Origin: Ottelia alismoides
Taxonomy: Eukaryota > Streptophyta > Magnoliopsida > Alismatales > Hydrocharitaceae
Reading direction: 5' to 3'
Assembly (NCBI GenBank): GCA_037367405.1
Contig: JAZKJV010002945.1
Span: forward strand, 57,501 to 121,500
Length of the DNA: 64,000 nucleotides
Shown: piece after piece, positions 52,950-64,000 of the stretch
Numbering within the stretch: position 1 is the first letter of the stretch
How the letters are laid out: every line of letters begins with the position of its first letter
Position numbers and translations under genes: made by a program
Notes under the pieces: generated by a model
The model's database searches: none
What the model was told of the DNA's origin: nothing
What the model saw: the letters and a program-made list of their open reading frames with translations, nothing else

Positions 52950-54168
52950 TGATGAATATCCATTTCATCACCTTTATTCTATTATTTTGGCCTTAAAACC
53001 CTAGATAATGAATGTATATAACATTATTTTGTACAAATTAGCATTCATCATTTATTCCATTTATTGTATATAAAATATAATTTTAATGCCAAAATAAAAG
53101 AAAAGAAAAGAAAAGAAAAAAGAATGAAATGCCAAAGGTAATTTATGACAGTAATCCCCGAGACCTTGATATCTTGATGACTGAGTCGACAATGAACAAA
53201 TTAGGGGAGATAAGAGCAAAAAATCATCAATAAATTCCATTCTGTTATTCATATATAAGTCCCTTTTGGGACCTATTTTATTTTCTACTCTTTATACCTC
53301 AAATAAGGAAACTCTGTAAATGAAAGTTGTAGATAATATCATATAGAAAAATACAAAATTAAGTTTACATAAAAATATTTTATAGTGTACATTTTATACT
53401 CTAAAAAAGCTAAAATCTAAACTTCTTAGAACCATATCTCCTTAATAAAAAATCAAAATGTAAAAAAATCACTTTACTTGTATATAACTTTTAATAAGCT
53501 ATTTAATGAAGGTGGTTTCATAATTTTTTGGAGTTAAGGTGTGAAAGTTAGGTTTTGAAACCCTATTGTATAGTGTGCCAGAATAAACTATTTATTTTAG
53601 TTGTTCTTTATTATTTTTAAAATAATATATTTTTAGAATTTTATAAATATCATTTATAGCATATGTATATATTTAGAGTAGAAGAAAACCATAAATAAAA
53701 CATAGGAATAATATACAAAAATACAAAGAAGAAGTACCTATAATTATACATATATATGTAGTAACCCTATTTATTTAAGTGTACATAATATATTTGAAAA
53801 ATACAATAAAAATATATTTATCTATATAAATGAGTTTTAAATATATAAAATATGAAAAATAAAATAATATAATCAAAATAAAAAATAAAAATAAAATACC
53901 TAAAACATAGATGAATATACCTATAAGTAAAATCCTAAAAATGAACTTATAATAAATTAACTCCTAAAATAAATAAAAATCATATTAAAATACTATAAGA
54001 TATAGCAACCATTTTTGTTTTTAATTTTATATTAATAAAATAGTTATTAGTTATTATCGATTTTATAATAATTTTAGGGCTATTTTTTCCTAATTGGTCC
54101 ATGTTGCTTTATCAGTTGACCTAGGTCAACTCTATTGACCTCCCTCCTAGCCTTGTCAGAACGACCAC
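52950..54168 (+). mobile_element. Long-LTR element E2, truncated 5' part
   Basis: Plus-strand LTR start TGATGAATATCCATTTCATC. It continues through GGGGAGATAAGAGC (53206) to TTGACCTAGGTCAACTC (54115) and stops where E3 begins. It inserted into the E1 5' LTR (within ACTAGC at 52944-52949). Its remainder should lie beyond E3, outside the window. Confidence 0.7.
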
Positions 54169-57100
54169 TGATAACTAGGGAATTTTGAGGGCCGTACAGT
54201 TTCACAAGACAAATCCACAGTCAATATGTTATAAACCCTAATCAATCAACAATTAACCCACAATATGTATAATAGATGAGAACCCAAGGAGTGGTCTGGT
54301 AGTAGAGCAGTGTGCCTCCACCTTAAAGGACTTGGGTTCGAATCCCAGTGGGGATGCTCTAGACCCCCGAAATTACTGGGCCTACTATTAAAAATATATG
54401 TATAATAAATGTAGAGTTAAAATTTATTATAACTCTACAATAGATGTGTATAGTGTGCAAATATGTAGAGGTCGAACTCAAGGAGCAGAAAAGGATAGAT
54501 TGTGCAATGAAGTGAAAGAATCTGATTGTGAAATCTTTGTCTATATTTTTTCTAGTTTATATTTATATTTATATTTATATTTTTGTTTTTATTTTTATAT
54601 TTTGTATTTTTATATTTTTATATTTTAATGAATTTCTCTAATTTTTATATATTTGTATTTTCTACTATTTTTATAAATTTAATGTATTTTGCTAATTTGT
54701 ATATTTATTTAATGTCAAAAATAACCTGAATCAAAGATTAAATAAATAATGGAAATGCAAATGGAAATTAACAATAGAAAATTAAGTATAAAATTTTCAA
54801 ATCAGTTTTATTTTATAAATAATAATATAAATAAAGTTACAAAATGGAAATCACTATTTTTGGGGTTTTTATGAATTTTATAGATTTTTATAAAGGATTT
54901 TGGGGTTTTTCAACTTTTAAGAGTTTTATTTTTTATTTTTAGGTTTTTCAAGTCTCGGAGTTGTAAAATAAAATAATAAACATAATATTTCTTTTAGAAT
55001 TTCTCAAATTTTTTAGGTATTTTATTCTATAGAAAGGGATAAAAATGTGCTCTAAATGATTTTTAATAAATAATAAAAAGTCCATAATTGCAAAAATAAA
55101 ACAATAAAGTGGAAGTGTGTTTTAATCAAGAATCTACATCTATTTTTCGAGATTTTTGGAGCACAAATGCTATTTTTAATAAATAAAGCAAACAAACAAA
55201 AATTCATGGACTAGCAGGGGCTTTTATGTAATTAAAATTAAGCATAGAGCCATTTAGATAGTTCCCCAATCTCATATAGTATGCCAAAAAATTCTCTGAA
55301 CCAAATATAAATATAATAAAGTCCAGAGTCCTGCTTACAAAATGCCCACCTTACATGGGCGACCATGTGAGGTGAGATAGAGCGGACTAAATTGCAAATA
55401 CGAAAAGTATGAGGGGGTATGCAAATATTACAAAATACTTAAAACTAAAGATGAAGGATTAAATGCTAATTAATAAAATACAAAAGGCGTCAGGTGAAAA
55501 GCACAAAATACCCAAACGCGATGTGATCCGACTGTTGAGATGCTTCACTTATGCCACGTGTTGCTTCCTCATGCGATGATGACAATTCACAATGACATCT
55601 CAGATTAGATACCACGGAGAAGATCGACGAATGAAGCATGGATCGATCCGACGGACAATTCTCATCACAAAGAACCCATCAAGTTCGGATGGTGGAGAAG
55701 TTATCTGCATGAACAGAGGAAGAGTTCCAGCTTCTTGAGCTTCAATCGATGTGATCTCCCAACTTCTACGTCTTTACTTGTCGCGACTAGGATCAAAATG
55801 CACCTGACGTCTTCCTTTGTCGACTGGAGGACTCAAAATCTCCGAGGATTGCCAGAGCTCGCCCACGAGGTCGGGAAAGCGACGATGCTCCAGTTACCTC
55901 CAACGAGCAACAAAATCATCTACAGAAGTCTCTACATTCTAGGTACATGCAAAAGAGTGGTAAAGGGTCTAGTGCAAACTTCCTTGACCTTGTAGCATGG
56001 TGAATGGAAGTGGAGGAGGCGAGGTGGTGAACCTTCGATGTGGTGGAGGAAGTTGAGGCACTGTGGCTCGATCCAAGGAAGATCAAGGTGGATGGGCGTG
56101 CAGGCAGAGTGGAGAAGATGAAGGGAAAGGAAAATGGTGGTGAGTGGTGGTTGGAAAATGGTTGGGAACAATGGGATGGAGTTCTCTAGAGGCTAGCTCC
56201 GATGAACTACGAAGGTGGGGATTTAACACTAGATCACACAATGAAAAGATAAAATAAATGCATCGAATGATCCTAAGACGTAAGATAAGCTAGAAAATGC
56301 AAGAAAACGATACCTTCAATAGCTCTTAGGACACGAGATAGGACCTCGACGGTGGCGATGGCCGGAGATGGTGGAATCGACCAAAGACAACGCCTTAGAT
56401 CCGCTGCAAGGAGTTGGAGAGGTGGCTGTCACCCACCTCAATCCAGAGCATGCAAGAAGGGGGCTAAAATCGGGTCAAAGGGGTTCAAACTGGGAAAGAA
56501 GGTGACAGTGGTGTTTTGTGGTAATGGGGATAAAGAACGAGGAGCACTGGTTGAAGCATCGATCCATTCCTCGAGGTAATCATCTGGCATGATAGGTTGT
56601 AGCTTGAGGAGAAACAGTTCTGAAGACATCGACTAAAAATGATGCAAGGATCGAGCCTTAAAATTGGGTGAAACAAGGTGGAAATGAGGGTCTGACAAAC
56701 CCATCGCCTCGATCAAAGAGTTGACTGAGGTCAACTGCCGTAGAGACCTCGTTGGTCCACGTGGACCAACCATAAAAAACTAGTCTAGAAAATATGTATA
56801 AGTTCTAAAATAAATAATAATGATTTTATTAATTTTAAGTTATAAAATAAAAGTTGTTTGTTATTTTCTGTAGAGTTTTATTAATATTTATCTTTATATT
56901 TTAGAGGTTACTTATTACAAGTTAGTCTTTTAGGGTTTAATCATTGGTATATCCATATATGTTTTTTGAATATTTATTTTTATTTTATATTTTTGATTTT
57001 ATTATTTTCTTTTCTTATTTTATATAATTATAACTTATTTTTATATACTTAATATATATTTTACTATATTTTCTGATATATTATTTACACTTGAATATAT

Positions 57101-57822
57101 AGGTATATTTATTGTATAAGTATAGTTATTTGTATTTCATCTATGTATTTTAGTTACTTATTTTATTTTAATGTTTTATTTAGGGTTTTATTGTAGTTTT
57201 AATATGAACATATGCTATAAGTAATATTTATGAAATTATAAAAATATAAAATTATAAAAATAATAAAGAATAAAGAAAATGAATATTTTAATCATGTATA
57301 TTGTACAATAGGGGTCCAAAACCTAACTTTCACACCTTAACTCCAAAAAATATGAAACTACCTTCATTAAATAGCTTATTATAAGTTATATATAATTAAA
57401 TGTTATTTGATATATTTTGAGTTTTTATTTGAGAGATATGGGTTTGGCAAGTTGGGATTTTGGCTTTTTATTTAGAGTATAATTTGTACATTGTATATTA
57501 TTTTTGTATGAAATCAATTTTGTATTTTTTATATATTATTATCTACAAATTTCATGATTAAAGTTTCTTTATTTGAGGCATAGAAAAGGAAAATAAATCG
57601 GATCCCTAAAATGTATAAATGATGAATGAATATGTGGCATTTTTATTGAATTATTGGCCCTTATCTCCCCCTACTTTATTCCTTGTCGACCTAATCATCA
57701 AGATGCCTAGGTCGTAGGGTTCAGGGTCATAAAATACCTACAATATTTATACAAAAAAGCATGAATGTTAATTTGTACAAATCAAGATAATAGAATAAAG
57801 GTGATGAAATGGAGATTTATCA
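54169..57822 (-). repeat. E3 3' LTR, 3.65 kb
   Basis: In sense orientation it starts TGATAAATCTCCATTTCATC at 57822 and ends CCCTAGTTATCA at 54169. The first 377 bp from the left match 63624-64000 (GGGAATTTTGAGGGCCGTAC versus GGGATTTTCGAGGGTCGTAC), interrupted by a SINE. Confidence 0.8.
54275..54395 (+). mobile_element. tRNA-derived SINE with 12-bp TSD
   Basis: 121 bp flanked by ATATGTATAATA (54263-54274 and 54396-54407). It carries a pol III B box (GGTTCGAATCC) and an A-box-like GGTCTGGTAGTAGAGC about 45 bp upstream. The tail is AT-rich, ending TTAAAAAT. The paralogous LTR at 63,740 lacks the insertion. It is not a functional tRNA: no acceptor stem pairing and no clear anticodon arm. Confidence 0.85.
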
Positions 57823-57840
57823 CCCCCCATACTTTCCTTT
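57823..57840 (-). other. E3 polypurine tract
   Basis: The minus strand reads AAAGGAAAGTATGGGGGG directly before the LTR start TGATAA. Confidence 0.8.
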
Positions 57841-59760
57841 GCTAGTCCCTAGCAAACACTTATGCAATAAGTGTAAAAAAAGAAAAACAAAGAAATATAA
57901 AATGAAAGAAAATGGATTAAGTTTAGTTATCAAACATGCTTTCATAAAATTAAAGTTTGGAGCCTAAGTCAGACCTTTGGAATTTTAGTACGACCATAAC
58001 CTTATTGGGAATCAGATTTGAAGGACAACGACCTTCGAGAATCCCAAAACTCTGCTCAAGTCTCCTCAATAGCCAAGTCAGAATACTTCAACTCATAAGC
58101 AAACCCTTACGATATTAATTTTTACATGTACAATGTATGTGACAGTGTCTCCCCTCAACTGAAATGACAAAGAGACTGAATTCTTCAGTACGATAACTCG
58201 ATGATTTCCTAATCCAAAAACTCCTTCCTTGAGGAGAGGGGTATCCCCTTCTAAGTTCAAGTGGTAACCATCTCAAGAGGAGGGGGTGAAGAGAAGAATG
58301 GACGGTAGCCAGTCTAGCTACCTATCTTAGGATGCATGACCAGTGTAGTCAAGTCATCCAACTGCAAGCTCACAAGGTATGACTTTGAAGCTCAAGCTTG
58401 CTTATTGACTATACAAATATATACACCCCGACATGCATTTTATTTTCAATTAGGCATATATACTTTTTTGAGTTTTTTTTGCTTTTTGCCTTTTTTTTGA
58501 AATACGATATACAACATCATTTACATAAGGAGTTTTTCCTCTTAAGCTAGTAGATTATCCCTTTTTAGAAGCATTATTACAACCCACACTCTCACTCCCT
58601 AGACGAGAACAGTTGTTTCCACTTGCGTGTGTCTTATACCGACAAATCCAATCCCATCACAACTCCAAATGAGTTGAGTCAAGCGAAAGGCGCTTGTGTC
58701 CAAGTTAGGTCATTATCGACAATAGCCGTGCATGTGCTCCGAAATACTCTACTTAGGCAGCTAAGAATCCATTGAACCAAGTCTCATGATTCTCAAAGAA
58801 TTAAGTCAACTAGACCTGAAGTACCTCAATTCCAGCTCCTATAACATTCCTATGATTAGGTAGATTTAAGGTCCAACAAAGCTCCAATATTTGGATTTTA
58901 CTTAGATTTGTTCAATTATGAAACTTAATCCAAAAAATGAGAATTCTATGCAAATGGTATGTGCAATGCAGAAAATATTTTTGTGATACAATTTTTCAAA
59001 GTTTTGATTTTTTATGGATTTTTTAAAAGGTGATGCAAATGCATTTTTTTCAAAAAGTTTTTGGCAAATGTTTTTGGTCTTTTTGGTTTTGCATTTTTTT
59101 TGTGATTTTTTGAAAAAAAAAGATTTTTATAGAAATAGGGACAAATATTTATGTGGGAATGCATCTTACATTTACAAAAATTAAAATTTTAACAATTTAC
59201 AAGGGATATGTAGTCATTTTTATTGATATGTATATACAATTAACAAAGACTTTTAGTGTGATGTATATATTCCTCAAACTTATTTGAAAAAGATTTTTCA
59301 AATAATTTTGAAAACTACAGTCCAAAATAATTTTGAAAATAATTTTATAAATATTTACAAATATTTAAAATAATTTTGTAAATATTTTGCAAATAGTATG
59401 TATAAATTTTTCAAAATATTTTCAAACATTTTCTAATAGTTTTTAGAGTATTTTATTTCACACAAAGAAAAGAAAATTTTACAAACAAAATATTTTCAAA
59501 AAGGTCAAAATATTTTCTAAATTGTTTTCAAAATATTTTTCAAAAAGATTTTTAAAATTTTTTTAAAACATTTTGCAAAAATATTTTACCTGATTTATTA
59601 GTCAATAATATAAAAAGAAATTGAGGAATAATATAAAACTTTTTTATTAATTGATTTTCATGAATTTTAATTTTATATTATATGGAATGTTAACCATGAT
59701 TATTATTAAAAATACGAAAGTACGAGTTATGGTTAAAGTATATAAGAATACATATGAACC
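57841..59760 (-). other. E3 interior, noncoding AT-rich part
   Basis: No open frame of interest. At 58920-59600 there are many repeats of the phrase TTTTCAAAATATTTT. Earlier (57950-58860) the base composition is more even, but stops occur in all frames. RT and integrase would be expected here in a full element and are absent. Confidence 0.6.
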
Positions 59761-59761
59761 C

Positions 59762-60356
59762 CTATACTTAGCTTGAGCTATGTTCTCATATATCAAAGAG
59801 AAAAAGAGAAGACATAACTCGTACTGTGTATAAAAAAGTCTAAAGAATAAATGAACAAGGAAAAAAATGAATGAATGAGAAGTTGACTGTCCTCCCTATA
59901 CTTAGGATCAAATAATCCCTAATCTAGCAGACTGTACAGAAAGCATGGAGGGTCAAGGGTGGGAATCAGATTGTACTTGGATTGTCTCCCCCTATATTTA
60001 GGGTAAGATATCCCTAAGTATAGACAAGAAGAGGAGACAGTGGAGAGGATCAATGAATGACAAAACTAGGGGTGCACACCTCTCTATACTTAGGACAAGT
60101 ACGTCCTAAGTATAGAAGACTGACAAAAAGGGGCGACAACTTTTTCGATAGAAAATAAAAAAATGAGAAGGAAAAGAATAAAAGATCCATGAAGATAGAA
60201 GAAGAGATCAAAGAGAATGTACGCATCACTCTCCCTCTATACTTAGGGTAAAGGAGCCCTAAGTATAGGAAACAACAAAAGTGATGAAACAGAACGAAGA
60301 AAGAACACTCAGCTCGTCCACCCCCTATGTGCAGGACAAAGTACATCCTAAACAAG
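59762..60356. repeat. Array of 32-nt hairpins, PPT-like flanks
   Basis: Hairpins at 59896-59927, 59992-60023, 60084-60115, 60237-60268 and 60325-60356, with a partial one at 59762. The consensus stem is CTATACTTAGG(A/G) with loops of about 8 nt. The third and fourth are perfect, with the closing pair A-T in one and G-C in the other. Each is preceded on the plus strand by a pyrimidine run, which is purine on the sense strand. Confidence 0.8.
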
Positions 60357-60879
60357 GCACACACGAGAATGGGGTGGAGGAGCAAAGCGATGGATGGAAG
60401 GAATAGAATGAAAGAGAATATTCAATAGGAAGGATGTACATAAGTCAAGAAGGTAAACAACAGACCTTCTTGTGAGATTATCGAGGAATGGATCTGACAA
60501 GGTGATGGTCGCTATCAGAGTCATCATTAGACACAAACCGATCAGGACCAACCAGGAATGTATCCTCAAGAGTCTCAGTGTGTGCAGACACGAACCGATT
60601 AGTTGAAGTAGTGTGGTCATGTCCGATCTGCGAAGTCTCAGCTAGGTCAAAACAAAAGGGAACTAACTCATCTGTGGAATTAGTAAGGTCACGATCATCT
60701 TTAATGGTCTCAACCAGATCATCAATATCATCAAAAGACCCAAACTCTTTGATAAAAACAATAAAATTCGGCCTCAATAGTCTAATCAATATCTGCCCTC
60801 TGCTCTGAAGTATCAATCATGTAAATCTCGCGGATGTTATCACCATATCGCCAAATACCAGAAGAGGGAACTCCAAGGT

Positions 60880-61592
60880 CTATGCTTTTCGAGTTTTCCT
60901 CCTTAGATAGGAATCCTCGGTCTTAGTGGAATCCACCATGCAACAAAAATCTTTGATAGTCTCATCAACGTCATAGTCCTCAAGGTCGGCTAAGATATAT
61001 GTAATGACATCAGATGCAGGTCTCTGATCGGCAGTAGGTGTAGTGATGATCACATCTCTCTCGTCAACAGGATGGAAGCGAATATCTCCTGATCCATAGT
61101 CGATAACGACTCTTGCAGAGGTGAGAAAGGGTCGTCCTGGGATGATTGGAGAGTACTCCCCATGGGAGGAGGTCTCCATGGGCAATACGACAAAATTAAC
61201 AGTGTATTGCACGCCCTGAATCCAAATGAGGCATTTTCTAGAATACCCTTCAGCCTCTGTATTGATCCATCGGCAAACTGAACGATCATTGTGGTTTTCT
61301 TGAGAGGCCCTAAGTGAAGAGACTATACCAACGAGAAGGGTATGATGCTAATTGAAGCACCATCGTCAAGGAGAGTGTGATCACTTGTAAAATCAGAAAT
61401 GGTGCATCTAATGAATGGTGTAGCAGTGTTCCCTTTCCTAGAGAATGAACAGTAGGTGATGACGTGGGCAATGGCCATGGTCACAATATGATGATCAGAT
61501 CTGGGCTTTCTCTTCCTGGGAAGAGGAGCAGATAAATGGGTCATTGCCTGGCAAAGCGGGGCATCAATGATCTCATGAATAGTGGCCACCAC
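60880..61592 (-). pseudogene. E3 aspartic protease remnant
   Basis: Three overlapping pieces in different frames. 61592-61323 has TLLDDGASISIIPFSL, which matches the protease active-site region with one residue changed. 61289-61050 has MIVQFADGSIQRLKGILENA. 61212-60880 has VNFVVLPMETSS, SPIIPGRPFLTSARVVIDYGSG. Tat/Athila proteases show the same order (LLDxGASxSxxP, adornment segment, ILGRPFLATA). The frame breaks make it non-functional. Confidence 0.75.
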
Positions 61593-61681
61593 TTCAAGTT
61601 CAGTCTATATTTTTTTTGAATTTTTGGATCTCCTCCATACAAGGGAGGAGATCAAAATCATCATAGACGACTAAGAGCAAT

Positions 61682-62290
61682 CTATATAGTGTCGTCCCTG
61701 GGGTCAAATGTGGGACAATGTGTGAATGAATGTGTGGTCAAAGGATCTGCCAGATGGGCTCTCTCCTCACAAAATGAATCAACAAAGTATATCTTGAATC
61801 TTTTTTGTATTTTTAAAATTTCTCTCATTTTTTTGTATTTTGGGTGATTACAAGCTCTCATGAAAATCCTCAAATGAATCCAAATCATCAGATCATGATT
61901 CATCAATATGGCTTTTATTTAGGAAAGTGAGGTCATCGATACTTGAATTCATCTGCTCTATCATTTGGTTCAAGATCTCAAGTGCGAATACCATGAAAGG
62001 TGACTCCAAAATCTCAGGATTAGGTACATGGAATGAGGGTGGTGGATGCGGATAAAAATCACATTCTGGATCAAGGTATTTTAAGAAAAGTTGATTGTCG
62101 AAATGTGAAGATGATGGTGGCGGTAATGATGTATAAAAATCAAAATTCGAATCTTGAAATAATGGGTTAGGAGGGTATGTACAAAAATCAAGAGCAAAGT
62201 CCTCCTGGAAAAAAGGAGGTGTATCAGCTAGCGTGTACGAGGGATCCACACATCTGGATAAAAATCGCTCCAATTGGCCATCTCAAACAA
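61682..62290 (-). pseudogene. E3 gag-like N-terminal remnant
   Basis: 62273-61893 encodes a Pro/Phe-rich segment (TPPFFQEDFALDF, TSLPPPSSSHFDNQ) and 61906-61682 a further piece (EERAHLADPLTTHSF). No retrotrans_gag core or zinc knuckle is visible. Position between PBS and protease is the only basis for the gag label. Confidence 0.4.
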
Positions 62291-63603
62291 AAGGAAAATG
62301 ATTAAGAGAACACGATAGTCAAGTCAAGAGATATGTGGAAGAAGGCCCAACCCGCAGAGAAATCAGGTATGCACACAAGCAATCACAAACAAATGCACAC
62401 AAAACAAACCCCTCAATTCACCTACTCTACTCGGTGAAGACTGCAAAAGTTTGGTCTTTTTATTTTGTATGCTTTAGAGTTAGGTGGAAATCACAAAATA
62501 TTGTACAAACACTTAGGAAGGATTGATGGGATTTGGGCACTAGCCTTAGTGTGTACGTGAGCAAGTAAATGCGAAGACAATGAGGGGATTACTCGCCCCA
62601 AGAAAAATATTTTTCTTTTCGATCTTTTTAGGGTCAAGTAATATTAATATTCCCAATTTTATTATTATCACTTTTTTAGATTTTTAATAAGAATGCACGA
62701 ATCTTATCGGGGAATCCAATTCTTTTAGATCCTAAGTCATCAAAATTGAAGGGAGAGGCAGAAAAGCAATGCGAGATGAAAACAATAATGTATACTAAAG
62801 AGAAATGCTCACCTTGCCTCAAATACTCTACATGCAAGGATGCTAAGCAGAATTGAAACTATCCATATGCAAATGCAACCGATGAAATCACCCTAGGTAC
62901 AGAAATTACTTTTATCGTGAAGAACAATATGCTAATCACATAGAATGGAACCAAAGGGTGCGGTCTTAGAGCCTCCTCGGTGCCCACCACAGTGAGTACT
63001 ACAAGCGTTGTATGGAGGAATCTCGCGGTGCTCGTGTAAAGAGCAATTTAATATTTGACTAAATCCAAATGTAGACTATAGACAAAAGCAATGATAATTA
63101 AGTGTTTGGATCTAATTCTATCATCAAACAAATCTTACAACTAGGACTCAATCACACAAAATAAATAAAGCAAAATCAGAAAACAAAATAAAAAATGCGA
63201 TAACACACAAAAAATCTGTGAGGCCCCCAAGGGAGCAATCCCTCAAGCACTAGACCTCATGAATTGTCGTGGAGTGTCCTGAAAGTCCTGTATTATTACA
63301 ATAATTGTATCTCTCTCTCACTTGAATTACAAAAATAAAAGAAATGATAAATGCAAAGTGATGCTTTGTCTTCAAAATCTCTCTAAGTCCCCTTTAGTGG
63401 TAGGTCAAAAATCTGACGCCGGTTTCACGCGGGTGCGTAGGCTCTCCAAAGAGAGCCTCCCTCGTTCGGCGGTACCTCGCATCAAAGTCAATAAAGAGAG
63501 GTTAGACACCTCAATAATAATATAAAATAAATAGGAAAATAATTAAATAAAAAATATAGACAAATAAATCACAATCAAGCAAAAATCAATCTAATCGTAG
63601 TTG
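62291..63603 (-). other. E3 leader between PBS and gag-like frame
   Basis: Noncoding, moderately AT-rich. A short GC-richer block with inverted CTCTCCAAAGAGAG lies at about 63440. Nothing else recognised. Confidence 0.55.
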
Positions 63604-63622
63604 CTCCCCTGCAACGACACCA
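63604..63622 (-). other. E3 primer-binding site, tRNA-Asp type
   Basis: The minus strand reads TGGTGTCGTTGCAGGGGAG, three differences or fewer from the Tat/Athila PBS TGGCGCCGTTGCCGGGGA. It adjoins the LTR end at 63624. Confidence 0.8.
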
Positions 63623-63623
63623 T

Positions 63624-64000
63624 TTATAACTAGGGATTTTCGAGGGTCGTACGGTTTCACAAGGTGAAATTGTAGTTGATGTGTTGACCGCTTAATAAAC
63701 CCTAGTCAATCAGCAATTAACCCATAATATGTATAAAGCAATGCAAAATAAATGCGGATTTAAATTTTATTATAATTCTGCAATAGATGTGTGTAGTAAG
63801 CAAGTACATCGAGGTCAAACTCATGGAACAAAAAAGGATAGATTGTGCAATGAAGTGTAAGAATGTGATTGTGACATATTTGTCTATATATTTTTTATGG
63901 GTTTTAATTTTTTTATTTTTAATTTTATTTTATTTTTGTTTTGTATTTTGTTTTTGACTTTATATATTTGTATTTTATTTTTAATTTTTAGATTTTTTTT
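63624..64000 (-). repeat. E3 5' LTR, cut by window end
   Basis: Begins TTATAACTAGGGATTTTCGA, where the 3' LTR has TGATAACTAGGGAATTTTGA, so the terminal dinucleotide has mutated. It matches 54169-54560 apart from the SINE there. Confidence 0.8.

Larger units (their letters stand above)
54169..64000 (-). mobile_element. Long-LTR retroelement E3, incomplete at window edge
   Basis: Minus-strand element: 3' LTR 54169-57822, PPT, about 5.8 kb interior, PBS 63604-63622, and the 5' LTR from 63624 past the window end. The interior encodes only gag-like and protease remnants. No RT, RNase H or integrase is visible, so it is non-autonomous. The tRNA-Asp PBS and protease type point to the Tat/Athila side of Ty3-gypsy. 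Confidence 0.8.

Noticed and set aside
54300..54352. Possible tRNA gene around GGTTCGAATCC
   Set aside because: No acceptor-stem pairing or proper anticodon arm. A flanking 12-bp duplication and an empty sister site show it is a SINE.
59762..60356. CRISPR-like array of regularly spaced palindromes
   Set aside because: The repeats are diverged hairpins with unequal spacing inside a plant retroelement, with no cas genes. CRISPR arrays are not expected in plant nuclear DNA.

Overview
This is nuclear DNA from a flowering plant. Nearly all recognisable coding sequence belongs to plant transposable elements (a Tekay-like chromovirus, Ty1-copia, L1-type LINEs, a Tourist-like MITE, CACTA/hAT/MULE-type ends, a tRNA-derived SINE). 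The only host gene family present is the plant-specific DUF674 family. Introns, PBS sequences matching plant initiator-Met and Asp tRNAs, and (TA)n microsatellites fit this. I cannot name the species.

Layout. (1) 1-2006: a (TA)n microsatellite holding three elements (two near-identical foldback copies and a 1.04 kb relative) with TIRs that abut the TA runs, resembling the rice Micron type. (2) About 2010-9300: copy 1 of a direct segmental duplication. It carries one apparently intact three-exon DUF674 gene (3072-3686, 6533-7225, 7347-7412; 457 codons) whose 2.8 kb first intron holds two DNA-transposon insertions. (3) 10331-18646: a decayed Ty3-gypsy chromovirus flanked by a 5-bp target duplication. 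Its right-hand LTR is replaced by an inverted LTR segment, so both outer ends are the same (U5) LTR end. (4) 19175-24324: a LINE truncated at its 3' end and split by a Tourist-like MITE, then a CACTA-type terminus. (5) About 24459-41523: copy 2 of the duplication, much enlarged by insertions: a MULE-like element with a captured gene fragment, a 5'-truncated LINE with an open RT frame, a young gag-less copia element, a GATA-finger gene scrap and a hAT-like element. Its DUF674 gene is broken: the copia sits in the TATA-like region, exon 1 has a 199-bp deletion and its splice donor is mutated. (6) 41524-43252: a 5' copia fragment. (7) 43253-64000: AT-rich nest of four very-long-LTR (about 3.7-4.4 kb) elements in alternating orientation, with a SINE and a foldback MITE inside; the youngest, incomplete at the window edge, keeps only gag-like/protease remnants.

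How it fits together: the DUF674 duplication is the only host-gene story, and the TE insertions unique to one copy give a relative chronology. I see no bacterial-type system, CRISPR array or metabolic cluster. The most unusual items are the gypsy insertion with two U5 termini, a series of equal-length hairpins with a covarying pair inside the long-LTR element, the gag-less but open copia, the near-interior-less long-LTR element, and the TA-microsatellite transposon cluster. All boundaries were read by eye without alignment software.
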